The notes under the pieces: generated by a model
Databases searched by the model: none
Told to the model about the DNA's origin: nothing
Seen by the model: only the letters and a program-made list of their open reading frames with translations
Assembly (NCBI RefSeq): GCF_014283215.1
Contig: NZ_JACOMF010000002.1
Span: forward strand, 1-64,000
DNA length: 64,000 nucleotides
Direction of reading: 5' to 3'
DNA from: Siccirubricoccus deserti
GTDB lineage: Bacteria; Pseudomonadota; Alphaproteobacteria; Acetobacterales; Acetobacteraceae
Made by a program: the position numbers and the translations under genes
Shown: positions 1-8,898 of the stretch, piece by piece
Position numbering within the stretch: the first letter of the stretch is position 1
Layout of the letters: every line of letters starts with the position of its first letter

Positions 1-1
1 C

Positions 2-112
2 GCCGCGCGGACCATCGACGGGCTCTGGGATGCCATCCGCGACGCCCTGCCACGCTTTACCCCGGAAGAGTGCCGAAACTACTTCACCGCCGCAGGCTAT
101 GAACCAGAATGA
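2..112 (+). mobile_element. IS630-family transposase, C-terminal fragment (window edge)
   Basis: The frame open from the window edge encodes the last 36 residues of a transposase. The tail (GLWDAIRDALPRF, then TPEECRNYFTAAGY) is the characteristic C-terminus of IS630-type DDE transposases. The rest of the element lies left of the window. The TGA stop at 110-112 is followed within 15 bases by a TA dinucleotide (126-127), the usual IS630 target, after which a DUF2254 reading frame begins abruptly. The element therefore appears to be inserted in that gene. Family assignment is by recalled pattern from a short stretch. Confidence 0.7.
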
Positions 113-125
113 TCGGATTCCGCCC

Positions 126-1045
126 TAGCCCTTGCCTGCGTCCTGGCTCTGCTCGTCTTCATCCAGGAGGTGGCGCGCATGGCGGTCGCCGACGACGTGG
201 TCGAGCGCGTCGGTCGCGAGCTTGATGCCAGCATCAAGCCCCTCCCCGCCCTGACTGCGCAGGAGGGGCCGAAGCGCCGCGACGGTGATGATGAGGGCGC
301 GAACGAGCGGACGCTGTGGGACGCGGCTGGGCATGTCGCGCAGCGCCACGAGGGCTACGTGCAGGCCATCGACTACGAGGGCCTCCTGACCTGGGCGGAG
401 CGGCACGGCGCGGTGCTGCGGCTCGACTTCCTTGCGGGCGACTTCGTCGTCGCGGGCGACCGGCGCATCCTCGTCCACCCGCCTGAGACGGCGGATACGG
501 CCGAAGCGGACGCAATCTGGAAGCTCGCTGTTGTGGGGCGGGAGCGCACGCCCACCCAGGACATCGAGTTCGCGGTCCGCCACCTCGTCGAGGTCGCGGT
601 GCGGGCACTCTCGCCCGGCGTCAATGACCCCTTCACCGCCGTCGCGGTGATCGACCGGCTGCGTGGCTGCCTCACGCGGCTGACGGAGAAGCGCTTGCCC
701 TCACCGATGCTGCGCGACGGGGCGGGTCGGGTGCGCCTCGTGCGCGAGACGACGACCTTCGCCGGCCTGACCGACGCCGCCTTCCACCAGATCCGCCAGG
801 CTGGGGCGAGCCACCCGGCGGTGGTTATCCACCTGATCGAGGCGATCGCCCGCGTCGCCGAGCATGCCCGCACCGCGGAGCAGCGCGAGGCGCTGAACCG
901 CCACGCCCGGATGGTGGCCGAGGTCGGGCTACGGGAGGTGGCCGAACCAGGTGACGGGCGCGACATCAAGCGGAGCCTGGCCAGGGCGGAACGGGCGCTC
1001 ACCGATGGGGAGACGCCGGAGCCATCGACCGGCCGCGCGGCGTGA
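126..1045 (+). pseudogene. DUF2254 family membrane protein, 5' end removed by IS630 insertion
   Basis: The frame encodes the end of a hydrophobic helix (ALALACVLALLVFI) and then about 290 residues of soluble domain typical of the C-terminal half of DUF2254 membrane proteins. An internal GTG at 170 could restart translation, but intact members have several N-terminal membrane helices (about 400 residues or more) that are absent here. The frame is directly contiguous and in phase with the transposase stop codon, so the gene was cut by the insertion. Motifs such as ALSPGVNDPFTA are well preserved, suggesting recent disruption. Function is unknown; any residual product would lack most of its membrane anchor. 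Confidence 0.7.
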
Positions 1046-1082
1046 CCCGCACTGGAGGCAAGAACCGACCAAGCCAGTGCTC

Positions 1083-1594
1083 TCAGGCTCTGAGCCAAGC
1101 CGCCGCCGCGAGGCAGAGAAGTCCGAGATAAGGAGCGGGCGGTCCTCTCATTGCGGGTAGCGAGGGCGCGCCATCCATCAGGCGGGCCCAGAGGTTCTCG
1201 ACGAGATGTCGGTTGGTGTAAGCCCAGTCTGGGCAATCGACGGGCGCGCCGGTCGCTTCGGTGGGATCGCGGGGCATGCGCCCCTTTCCCAGATGCGTTC
1301 ACGGAAGGTATCGGGGGCGAAGCCGCGATCGCCAGCCACCCATTCCGGCACATCGGGTAGGCAGCCGAGCAAGCCCGGCGCCCAGGTCTGTTGGTGCGCC
1401 TGACCGGGCGCGAGCATGAAAGCGAGCTGGGCAAGATTAGCCGGGATGCTCCGCCACTTGGCTCCGTTCTGGTGCCGCCAGAAGATCGCCGAGATTGTCC
1501 GCCGCAGCTCCTCGGGCGGCAGCTTGCCATGAGACCGCACCTCGTCAATTGCCGGTTCCCACTTCGCCCAGGCCGCATCCGTGAAAACAGGCAC
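1083..1594 (-). pseudogene. IS5-family transposase remnant (internal deletion plus frameshift)
   Basis: On the minus strand the N-terminus (MPVFTDAAWAKWEP, then RRTISAIFWRHQNGAKWR) is typical of IS5-type transposases. After about 60 residues it jumps to the C-terminal part (VAGDRGFAPDTFRERIW), skipping the DDE core. The final segment (DWAYTNRHLVENLWARL, then LGLLCLAAAAWL) continues in another frame around 1230-1280. The product cannot be active. With the IS630 end at the window start, it marks this edge as an insertion hot spot. Confidence 0.75.
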
Positions 1595-1628
1595 AGGGCA
1601 TAGGAATAGTATTCAAGCTCTAGCACGC

Positions 1629-2954
1629 TTAACCCTCGTACCGGCTCGGCGGCAACGTCAGCCCGTAGTGCTCGCGCAGCGTCTTCCCCGCATAAGCCCG
1701 GCGGAACCGCCCGCGGCGCTGCAGCAGCGGGATCACCTCGGCGGTGAAGGCATCCAGCATCGCCGGCAGGATCGGCGGCATGATGTTGAAGCCATCCGCC
1801 GCACCGGTGCTGAACCAATCCTCGATGAGATCGGCGATCTGCTCCGGCGTGCCGGCCATGGTGAAATGGCCGCGGGCGCCGGCCAGGCTCTGCAGCAGCG
1901 CCCGCAAGGTGGGCTGTTCCCGCCGCACCAGGCCGATGATCACCTCGGTCCGGCTGCGCGCCGCCTGGACCTCGGACGGATCGGGGAAATCCTCCACCGT
2001 CAGCGGCCGGTCGAGCGGCAAATGCGAGAAGTCGAAACCGCCGAAACGGTTGGACAGGCGGATGCGGCCGACCTCCGGGTCGGTCAGCGCATTCAGCTCG
2101 CGCCAGATGCGCTGCGCCTCGGCCTCGGTACCGCCGATCACCGGGCTGAGGCCGGGCAGGATCAGGATCTGATCGGCGGCGCGCCCCTCGGCCGCCGCCA
2201 GCACCTTGAGATCGGCATAGAATTCCTGCGCCGTGGATTTCTCCATATGGGCGGTGAACACCGCCTCGGCATGGCGCGCGGCGAAGCGTCGGCCGGTGTC
2301 GGAGGAGCCGGCCTGCACGAAGACCGGCCGCCCCTGCGGCCCGCGCGGCAGGTTGAGCGGCCCGGCCACGCGGTAATGCGCCCCGGCATGGTCGATGCTG
2401 CGTACCCGCCGCGGGCTGGCGTAATGGCCGCCGGCGCGGTCATCCAGCACCGCGTCCGCCGCCCAGCTGTCCCACAGGCCGGTCACCACCTGCATGAATT
2501 CCTCGCCGCGGTCGTAGCGCTCCGCATGCGTCAGCGGCGGCGCGCCGCCGAAATTCCGCGCCGCCGTCGCCATCCAGGAGGTGACGATGTTCCACCCCAC
2601 CCGGCCGCCGCTGATGTGGTCCAGCGAGGCGAATTGCCGTGCCAGGTTGTAGGGCTCGGTATAGGTGGTGGAGGCGGTGGCGATCAGCCCGATGCGGCTG
2701 GTGGCCCCGGCGAGCGCCGCGAGCGCCGTGATGGGTTCCAGCCAGTTGCGCGCCGCATGGTCGAGATCCTCGGCCAGCGCGAGCTGATCAGCCAGGAAGA
2801 TGCTGTCGAACAGCCCGGCCTCGGCGCGCTGCGCGACATCGCGGTAGTAGGCGATGTCGGTCAGCGCCAGCGGCGAGGCCGCCGGGTGCCGCCAGGCCGC
2901 CTCATGGTGGCCGCGGGCATGGATGAACAGGTTGAGGTGAAGCTCTCGGGCCAT
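1629..2954 (-). CDS. NtaA/SnaA/DszA-type FMN-dependent monooxygenase
   Basis: A 441-residue luciferase-like TIM-barrel protein of the reduced-FMN monooxygenase group that includes nitrilotriacetate monooxygenase A, DszA and DmoA. Diagnostic stretches are LDHISGGRVGWNIVTSW (residues about 125-145), the N-terminal LNLFIHARG, and WLEPITALAALAGATSRIGL. Such enzymes oxidise small organic molecules with FMNH2 from a separate flavin reductase; none is seen nearby. ATG at 2954 is preferred over an in-frame GTG at 2960. It lies 9 bases downstream of the TauD-like gene on the same strand, so the two probably form an operon. The substrate cannot be predicted. Confidence 0.85.
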   Translation of the reverse strand: MARELHLNLFIHARGHHEAAWRHPAASPLALTDIAYYRDVAQRAEAGLFDSIFLADQLALAEDLDHAARNWLEPITALAALAGATSRIGLIATASTTYTEPYNLARQFASLDHISGGRVGWNIVTSWMATAARNFGGAPPLTHAERYDRGEEFMQVVTGLWDSWAADAVLDDRAGGHYASPRRVRSIDHAGAHYRVAGPLNLPRGPQGRPVFVQAGSSDTGRRFAARHAEAVFTAHMEKSTAQEFYADLKVLAAAEGRAADQILILPGLSPVIGGTEAEAQRIWRELNALTDPEVGRIRLSNRFGGFDFSHLPLDRPLTVEDFPDPSEVQAARSRTEVIIGLVRREQPTLRALLQSLAGARGHFTMAGTPEQIADLIEDWFSTGAADGFNIMPPILPAMLDAFTAEVIPLLQRRGRFRRAYAGKTLREHYGLTLPPSRYEG

Positions 2955-2963
2955 GCGCACGGC

Positions 2964-4028
2964 CTACCAGCTGGCGTCGAGCGGGGCGCTGAGCGGCACG
3001 CCGGGGACGCGGATGCCGGCCGGCCGGCCCTTCGCCGTCGCCCCCTGCCAGACCTTTGTATAGATCGCCGGCAAGGCAGGGCCGTCGTCGCAGGCCAGCC
3101 ACAGGCGGAACAGGTGGCGGCGCTGATCCGGCGCGGGGAAATCCTCGTAGGCGGTGCGCGAGTGCATAATCCAGTGGTTGTTGACGAACTGGATGTCACC
3201 GGGGCGGAATTCCATGTCGAGATGGATTTTCGGGCTGTCGGCCAGCGCGTCCAGCGCGTCGCAGGCGGCTTCCAGCGCCGGCGTCATGCGCGGCACCTCG
3301 GGGAAGCGTTGTGCCTTCCGCATCGCGCTGCGGACGTAGGTGGCGATGACGCTGCCATCTGGCATCGGGTTGAACACCGGCACGGCGTACCAGGGGTCGG
3401 CGCCCTCTGGCACCTCGTTGCGGCGGTCGCGGTACACCGGCTTCAGCAATTCGGGCAGCAGGTCGGGGTGGCGGCGCAGCATCTCGTTGTACAGCGCGGA
3501 GGAGCTGACGATGCTGGACAGCCCGCCGGATTTCGCCGGCTTCAGGCAGAGCAGCCCGACCACGTCGGAGCTGTCGCAATGGTAGGGCAGCCGCGCCGCG
3601 GTCTGGTAGCCGCGATGATCGGGCCGGGCGTAGTCCGCGCCGATGTCCTTCACATGGCCGAGGATATGCCCCATCGCATTCTGCGACACCGGCTCGCCGA
3701 GCAGCGTGCCGAGGCCGAAATAGGCGATGGCGCATTGCCGCACGGTCCAGCGTTCCACCGGCACGCCGCGCAGTAGGATGAAGCCGCGGCCGTGCAGCAC
3801 CGCGCCGCGGATCTCCGCCACCAGCGGCTCCAGCCCGGCCTGTTCCAGGTCGGTCGGGCCGATGGCGGCGATGTCGATGCCGGTGGCATCCAGCCGGATG
3901 ACGGCGGCATCCAGCGCCTCGGTCTCGGCCGCGCTGAGCAGGCGGATCCAGTCGCGGCGATTTGCGAGATCGGGTCCATACCAGAGCTGTGGCCCGTCGA
4001 CCGGCCGCATCGGCATCGCCTGAGCCAT
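2964..4028 (-). CDS. TauD/TfdA-like 2-oxoglutarate/Fe(II) dioxygenase
   Basis: A 354-residue protein of the TauD/clavaminate-synthase-like superfamily. The iron-binding HxD is at H150-C151-D152 (LPYHCDSSD), the distal histidine is H289 (NNHWIMHSR) and the 2OG-binding arginine is probably R303 or R304 (DQRRHLFRLW). The frame is open further upstream, but ATG at 4028 has a good GGGAGAG ribosome site and starts the conserved part. It probably hydroxylates a small molecule in the same catabolic step series as the downstream flavin monooxygenase; that link is inference from adjacency. Confidence 0.82.
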   Translation of the reverse strand: MAQAMPMRPVDGPQLWYGPDLANRRDWIRLLSAAETEALDAAVIRLDATGIDIAAIGPTDLEQAGLEPLVAEIRGAVLHGRGFILLRGVPVERWTVRQCAIAYFGLGTLLGEPVSQNAMGHILGHVKDIGADYARPDHRGYQTAARLPYHCDSSDVVGLLCLKPAKSGGLSSIVSSSALYNEMLRRHPDLLPELLKPVYRDRRNEVPEGADPWYAVPVFNPMPDGSVIATYVRSAMRKAQRFPEVPRMTPALEAACDALDALADSPKIHLDMEFRPGDIQFVNNHWIMHSRTAYEDFPAPDQRRHLFRLWLACDDGPALPAIYTKVWQGATAKGRPAGIRVPGVPLSAPLDASW

Positions 4029-4446
4029 TCCGCTCTCCCGCGTTTCCCTTGGCGTGCAGCCTAACGGCCGGGTAGCGCGCGCGGCAAGGCTGGGGCCGGG
4101 TGGCTGCGCGTGACGGCGGCGGTGCAAAGTTTTTCTGAGCGGGCGAGGCCCGGTTAGCGGCGCACCGGCCTTGATGCGATGACCGATCCACACCGTACGC
4201 CGGGGCGGCACCGCCGCGACGAGTTCTCCAGCATGGCGCGGCAGGTGATGCATTGCACTCTCCGGCGGTCATCCTTCCAACGCCGGGCGACCGGCGGCCA
4301 AGGTGAAGCAAGCAAGCCGAAGCTGCCGCCGTCATCCCACCGCAATCCCACCAGCGCCGTGTCATAAACATGTGTACGCCGACATCGATAGGGATTGCGC
4401 CAAGTCGCAGGCTTTATTACTTAGCCTTGTATCAGCCAAGAAAACT
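4029..4446. other. divergent intergenic region, 418 bases, no gene seen
   Basis: This separates the minus-strand TauD-like gene from the plus-strand gene at 4447, so promoters for both should lie here. Bases about 4370-4446 are clearly AT-richer than the surroundings (TTTATTACTTAGCC near 4413), which fits a promoter or leader, but no convincing -35/-10 pair was found. No RNA gene, repeat or gene remnant was recognised. Confidence 0.4.
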
Positions 4447-5253
4447 ATGCCTGACGACTCGCAGGCCAGGTCGCCGGGCGGCGGCGTTTCTGCGCATTTC
4501 CGTGAACGAGGACCCACTTTGGTATTGACCGCCGAACAAGTCGCAGCCGCTGTCGCTTCCGGCTGTGTCTTCGAGCCAGCCTCGCCCGCCGCGGTGCAGC
4601 GCCTGGCCATGCAGCGCAAGGTTTTCTACATCGACGGGCAGGCCGTGTTGGCCGGCAGGGGTGACGGGTTGTTCGAAACCGTCGGCACCCTGATGCAGCT
4701 TATTGATCAGGGCCGGCAGGTGCTGGCGTATCATGAGGCGCCGGTCGCAGCGTCTCCGGCCGAAGCACAGCAGTCGGAGCCACTGGCCCGGCCGGAGGCG
4801 GTCGCCACCGAAGGCGCGCCGCCGGGCGATGCCACGGCGGATGATGCCCCGGCCACCCCGCAGGAAATATTGGCCGAAGCCCCGGTGGCAGCGCCACCGG
4901 CCCAAGCACAGCCGTTGGAGCCACCAGCCCGGCCGGAGCCGGTCGCCACCGAAGACGCGCCGCCGGGCGATGCCACGGCGGATGACGCTCCGGCCGCCCC
5001 GCAGGAAACATTGGCCGAAGCCCCGGTTGCCGCACCTCCCCGCAGGGCGCGGCGCCGCACGCTGCCGGCCCCGGCCAGCGGCCTGCCCTCAGTCGACGAA
5101 CCCACCGAAGCCGCGCCGCTGGCCCCGGATGCCCCGGCCGTCCAGGCGCGGCTGCCGGCCCGGCGCCCCGGTCGTGCCAAGCCCCGATGGGTGACCGCAG
5201 GCGCTGAACGCCGTGGCCGGCGCGACAATCACTGGAGCGGTCGCCAGAAGTAA
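4447..5253 (+). CDS. hypothetical Ala/Pro-rich protein with 47-residue tandem repeats
   Basis: A 268-residue protein without a recognised family. An N-terminal part of about 95 residues looks folded (LVLTAEQVAAAVASG, then RKVFYIDGQAVLAGRGDGLF). It is followed by about 2.2 copies of a 47-residue Ala/Pro/Glu-rich repeat (PPGDATADDAPA is shared) and a basic tail (RRARRR, RRPGRAKPRW). The DNA repeat period is exactly 141 bases. No signal peptide or membrane segment is seen. ATG 4447 is chosen because the AT-rich leader precedes it. The composition suggests a disordered linker with a nucleic-acid- or membrane-binding basic end, which is inference only. Confidence 0.6.
   Translation: MPDDSQARSPGGGVSAHFRERGPTLVLTAEQVAAAVASGCVFEPASPAAVQRLAMQRKVFYIDGQAVLAGRGDGLFETVGTLMQLIDQGRQVLAYHEAPVAASPAEAQQSEPLARPEAVATEGAPPGDATADDAPATPQEILAEAPVAAPPAQAQPLEPPARPEPVATEDAPPGDATADDAPAAPQETLAEAPVAAPPRRARRRTLPAPASGLPSVDEPTEAAPLAPDAPAVQARLPARRPGRAKPRWVTAGAERRGRRDNHWSGRQK
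4735..5040 (+). repeat. 141-base coding tandem repeat, about 2.2 copies
   Basis: Matching landmarks recur at 4735, 4876 and 5017 (GAGGCGCCGGT, GAAGCCCCGGT) and at 4801 and 4942 (GTCGCCACCGAAG), all exactly 141 bases apart. The copies differ by a few substitutions only, most of them compatible with keeping the reading frame and the Ala/Pro/Glu character. Confidence 0.85.
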
Positions 5254-5364
5254 TCAGGCCCATGGGCGCCATCGCCTGGCGGAGCGTACTTCACCCCTGG
5301 ACAAGCTTCGCTCAGCCGCCGCACCCTTCCGGCAAATCCGCGCCATCGGCGCTGGGAGGGATGC

Positions 5365-6786
5365 ATGTCAGAGCCAATCGGCCCGCGGACGATGTTCGAG
5401 AAGATCTGGTCGCGCCACCGCGTGACGGAGCGCGAGGATGGCCAGACGCTACTCTACGTCGGGCGGCATTTGCTGCATGACGGCGGCGCCACCGCCTTCG
5501 ACGTGTTGCGCAGGCGCGGGCTGAAGCCGCGCGCGCCGGACCGCATCTTCGCCACGCCGGACCACTACGTCTCCACCGCGTCGCGCAAGGTCGAGGAGAT
5601 CGAGGATCCGCGCCACCGCGAGATGGTGGAGAAGCTGGCGCGCAACACCGCCGAGCATGGCATCCGCCAATTCGGCCTCGGCGATCCCAACCAGGGCATC
5701 GTGCATGTGGTCGGGCCGGAGACCGGCCTTTCCCAGCCCGGCATCCTGCTGGTCTGCGGCGACAGCCATACCTCGACGCATGGCGCGCTGGGGGCGCTGG
5801 CCTTCGGCATCGGCAGCACCGAGGTGGCGCATGTGCTGGCGACCCAGACGCTCTGGCAGCGCCAGCCGAAGACCATGCGCATCACCGTGGACGGCACGCT
5901 CGGCCCGCAGGTGACGGGCAAGGATGTGATCCTGGCGATCATCGCCAGGATCAGCGCCGCGGGCGCGACGGAGCATGTGATCGAATTCGCCGGCAGCGCC
6001 ATCCGCGGCCTGTCGATGGAGGGCCGGCTGACGCTCTGCAACATGTCGATCGAGGCCGGCGGCCGCGCCGGCATGGTGGCGCCGGATGAGACCACCTACG
6101 CCTATCTCGCCGGCCGTGCCTATGCGCCAAAGGGCGCGGAATGGGACCAGGCGGTCGCCCGCTGGCGGCAACTGCCGAGCGACGAGGGCGCGGTGTTCGA
6201 CACCGAGGTGACGCTGGACGGCAACGCCATCCAGCCCATGGTCACCTGGGGCAACAGCCCGGAGGATGCGCTGCCGATCGACGGCGTGGTGCCCGACCCC
6301 GCCGCCGCGCCGGACGCCGAGCGGCGCGAGCAGATGGAGCGGATGCAAGCCTATATGGGCCTCACCCCCGGCATGCCGCTGACAGACATCGGCATCGACC
6401 GTGTCTTCATCGGCAGCTGCACAAACTCCCGCATCGAAGATCTGCGCGCCGCTGCCGCCGTGGCCCGCGGCCGCAAGGTGGCCGAAGGCGTGCTGGCCTG
6501 GGTGGTGCCGGGCAGCGAACCGGTGAAGCGTCAGGCCGAGGCGGAGGGGCTGCACGAGGTGTTCCGCACCGCCGGATTCGACTGGCGGGAGCCTGGCTGT
6601 TCGATGTGCCTCGGCACCAATGGCGATATCGCCCGGCCGGGGCAGCGCGTGGCCTCCACCTCCAACCGCAATTTCATGGGACGACAGGGGCCCGGCGCGC
6701 GCACCCATCTGCTGAGCCCGGCGATGGCCGCCGCGGCGGCGGTAACCGGACGTTTCACCGATGTGCGCCGGCTGGTGGGGGGCTGA
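5365..6786 (+). CDS. leuC: 3-isopropylmalate dehydratase large subunit-like (aconitase family)
   Basis: A 473-residue LeuC-type hydro-lyase. The three 4Fe-4S cysteines are C352 (SCTNSR), C412 and C415 (CSMCLG), and [12 protein letters not shown] is intact. LeuC with LeuD isomerises 2- to 3-isopropylmalate in leucine synthesis. The start follows GGGAGGG. leuD begins 4 bases after the stop, and a Bug-type carboxylate receptor follows instead of leuB. The context therefore allows a catabolic role on a related acid such as citramalate or dimethylmalate. The family call is firm, the substrate is not. Confidence 0.88.
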   Translation: MSEPIGPRTMFEKIWSRHRVTEREDGQTLLYVGRHLLHDGGATAFDVLRRRGLKPRAPDRIFATPDHYVSTASRKVEEIEDPRHREMVEKLARNTAEHGIRQFGLGDPNQGIVHVVGPETGLSQPGILLVCGDSHTSTHGALGALAFGIGSTEVAHVLATQTLWQRQPKTMRITVDGTLGPQVTGKDVILAIIARISAAGATEHVIEFAGSAIRGLSMEGRLTLCNMSIEAGGRAGMVAPDETTYAYLAGRAYAPKGAEWDQAVARWRQLPSDEGAVFDTEVTLDGNAIQPMVTWGNSPEDALPIDGVVPDPAAAPDAERREQMERMQAYMGLTPGMPLTDIGIDRVFIGSCTNSRIEDLRAAAAVARGRKVAEGVLAWVVPGSEPVKRQAEAEGLHEVFRTAGFDWREPGCSMCLGTNGDIARPGQRVASTSNRNFMGRQGPGARTHLLSPAMAAAAAVTGRFTDVRRLVGG

Positions 6787-6790
6787 GCCG

Positions 6791-7393
6791 ATGGAAGCCT
6801 TCACCCGGCTCGATGCCGTCGCCGTGCCGATGGCGCGACCGAACATCGATACCGACCAGATCATCCCGGCCCGCTTCCTCTCCCGCCCGCGCGAGGTGGA
6901 TCACGGCCAGTTCCTGTTCCATGACGCGCGACGGCTACCGGATGGCGAGCAAAACCCCGAGTTCCCACTGAACCGGCCGGAGTGGCAATCGGCCCGCATC
7001 GTCGTCGGCGGCAGGAATTTCGCCTGCGGCAGCTCGCGCGAGAGCGCGGTCTGGGCGCTGTTCGACGCCGGCTTCCGCTGCGCCATCGCGCCCAGCTTCG
7101 GCGACATCTTCCGCAACAACGGCATGAAGAACGGGCTGCTGCCGGTGGTGCTGCCGGCGGAGGTGGTGGAAGCGATTATCGCTCAGCTGGAAGCCGAGCC
7201 GGGCGCGCGGATCGGCGTGGATCTGCCGACGCAGACCGTGACCGCGCCGGATGGCAGCGTGCATTCCTTCGAGATCGACCCCTTCGCCAAGCATTGCCTG
7301 CTGAACGGGCTGGATGATTTCGGCCTGACCGCCGCCTATGAGGAGGATATCGCCGCCTTCGAACGCCGCTACGGCCGCGAGAACACGCTGTAG
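6791..7393 (+). CDS. leuD: 3-isopropylmalate dehydratase small subunit-like
   Basis: A 200-residue LeuD swivel domain, partner of the preceding LeuC. Conserved segments are NIDTDQIIPARFL (residues about 17-29), FACGSSRESAVWAL and FRNNGMKNGLLP. The start at 6791 is just after the leuC stop, implying translational coupling. Length is normal for the family. Confidence 0.88.
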   Translation: MEAFTRLDAVAVPMARPNIDTDQIIPARFLSRPREVDHGQFLFHDARRLPDGEQNPEFPLNRPEWQSARIVVGGRNFACGSSRESAVWALFDAGFRCAIAPSFGDIFRNNGMKNGLLPVVLPAEVVEAIIAQLEAEPGARIGVDLPTQTVTAPDGSVHSFEIDPFAKHCLLNGLDDFGLTAAYEEDIAAFERRYGRENTL

Positions 7394-7448
7394 GCCGCAA
7401 GGCGGCGGCCGGAACCCAGTCCAACCAGAGCCTGAAAGGCCGACCATC

Positions 7449-8426
7449 ATGCAGCGTCCGACCCGCCGTGCCGTCCTGGGATTTGCCCTCGCCACCCCCA
7501 CCGTGCTGGCGCGGGCGCAATCCGCCGAGGGCTGGCCCAGCCGCCCGGTGCGGCTGATCGTCGCCTTTGCCGCCGGTGGCGCCGCTGACACCGCGGCACG
7601 CACCATGGGTCAGAAGCTGGCCGAGATCATCGGCCAGTCGGTGGTGATCGAGAACCGTACCGGCGCCAATGCGGTGATCGCCGCCAATGCCACGCTGCAA
7701 TCGCCGAAGGATGGCTACACCTTCCTGGTGGATGCGGCGAACCAGCTGACCAATCCGCCGCTGATGAAGGACCTCGGCTTCGACTACCGCACCGCCTTCA
7801 TTCCGATCACCCAGGTCTGCAGCTTCCCGCAGGTGATCGCGGTGAAGCAGGATTTCCCGGCCCGCACGATCCAGGAGTTCATCGCCCTGGCCAAGGCGCG
7901 GCCCAATGGCATCAGCTACGGCACGCCGCCGGCCGCCGGCATGGGCCACCTTGCCGGCGAGATGTTCCAGAAGCAAGCCGGCATCCGGCTGATCCACACT
8001 TCCTATCGTGGCGGCGCCGATGCGGCGCGGGACATCGCTGCCGGCGTGGTGGATGCGGTGCTGATCACCACCAGTTCCATCCGCCCGCCGGTGCAGGCGG
8101 GCCGGGCGCGGATACTGGCAGTGACCAGCCTGAACCGCGTGCCCTCTATCCCCGAGGTGCCGACCCTGGCCGAAAGCGGCTTCCCCGGCTATGACATGAA
8201 CGACTGGAATGGGATCTTCGTTGCCAGCGGCACGCCGGCGCCGATTGTCGCGCAATTTGCCGCCGCGGTCGCCAGGGCCTGCGCCGATCCGGGGGTGAAG
8301 CAGCGCATGGACCCGCTCGGCGCAGTGATGGTCGGCAGCACGCCGGCGGAATTCGCCCGCTGGCTGGAAGCGCAGCGGGTGATCTGCGAGCAGGTGATCC
8401 GTGACGCGGATATTACCCTGGGATAG
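7449..8426 (+). CDS. Bug/TctC-type tripartite tricarboxylate receptor
   Basis: A 325-residue periplasmic substrate-binding protein of the Bug family. The mature N-terminus (GWPSRPVRLIVAFAAGGAAD) and the central ISYGTPPAAGMGHLAGEMF are typical. The signal peptide carries a twin-arginine-like TRRAVLGF and ends near ARA-QS. These receptors bind carboxylates such as tricarboxylates and aromatic acids. It follows leuD by 55 bases on the same strand, so it may capture the acid acted on by the LeuCD-like enzyme. No TctA/TctB membrane genes are in the window. Confidence 0.87.
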   Translation: MQRPTRRAVLGFALATPTVLARAQSAEGWPSRPVRLIVAFAAGGAADTAARTMGQKLAEIIGQSVVIENRTGANAVIAANATLQSPKDGYTFLVDAANQLTNPPLMKDLGFDYRTAFIPITQVCSFPQVIAVKQDFPARTIQEFIALAKARPNGISYGTPPAAGMGHLAGEMFQKQAGIRLIHTSYRGGADAARDIAAGVVDAVLITTSSIRPPVQAGRARILAVTSLNRVPSIPEVPTLAESGFPGYDMNDWNGIFVASGTPAPIVAQFAAAVARACADPGVKQRMDPLGAVMVGSTPAEFARWLEAQRVICEQVIRDADITLG

Positions 8427-8682
8427 GGTAGCTCGACCGCTCCGCCTGGATGGCTGGGCGGGGCCCAGAGCAGAGCGTAAATTCACTGTAGCCGCCGGAC
8501 AGTGACTTTCGTCGCATCCGCGCCCCCCGCGCCGGGCTAGGGAGAAGGCCGGACGCCGGGGTCATTCGTCCAGGACATACCCCTCATTCGACCTGCGAGT
8601 TGGCGCCAGACGCGTCGATCAACCAGTTTGCGCCTACATCCAGGGGCCGAAGCCGGCGCCCGCCTTCTACGAAGAAGCCACC

Positions 8683-8871
8683 ATGTCCCGCCTTGCCATC
8701 CTTCTCGCCGCCATCGGCTTCGGCCTTACCCTGCTGTCCGGCAGCGGCTTCGGCCTGGGCCGGTCGGTCACGGGCATCACCAACTGGGCCTCGCGGGCCC
8801 CGGTCGCGGCGGCGCCCAAGGCGGCGCCCGTCGCGCCGAACAACTGGGCCTCGCCACGCCAGGCCCGCTGA
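8683..8871 (+). CDS. small hypothetical exported or anchored protein
   Basis: An open frame of 62 residues with a hydrophobic N-terminus (LAILLAAIGFGLTLLSGSG), resembling a signal peptide or single membrane anchor. It has a short Ala/Pro-rich tail with two NWAS motifs. No ribosome site stands out. It lies between a Bug receptor gene and a convergent aldolase-like gene. No family recognised. Confidence 0.45.
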   Translation: MSRLAILLAAIGFGLTLLSGSGFGLGRSVTGITNWASRAPVAAAPKAAPVAPNNWASPRQAR

Positions 8872-8898
8872 CCCAAGGGTGAAGGTTCCCCGCCGTAC

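Noticed and set aside
1581-3776. Plus-strand open frame of 731 codons
   Set aside because: It runs antisense to the monooxygenase and TauD-like genes, has Arg/His/Gln/Val-heavy composition typical of antisense GC-rich frames, and shows no family motif.
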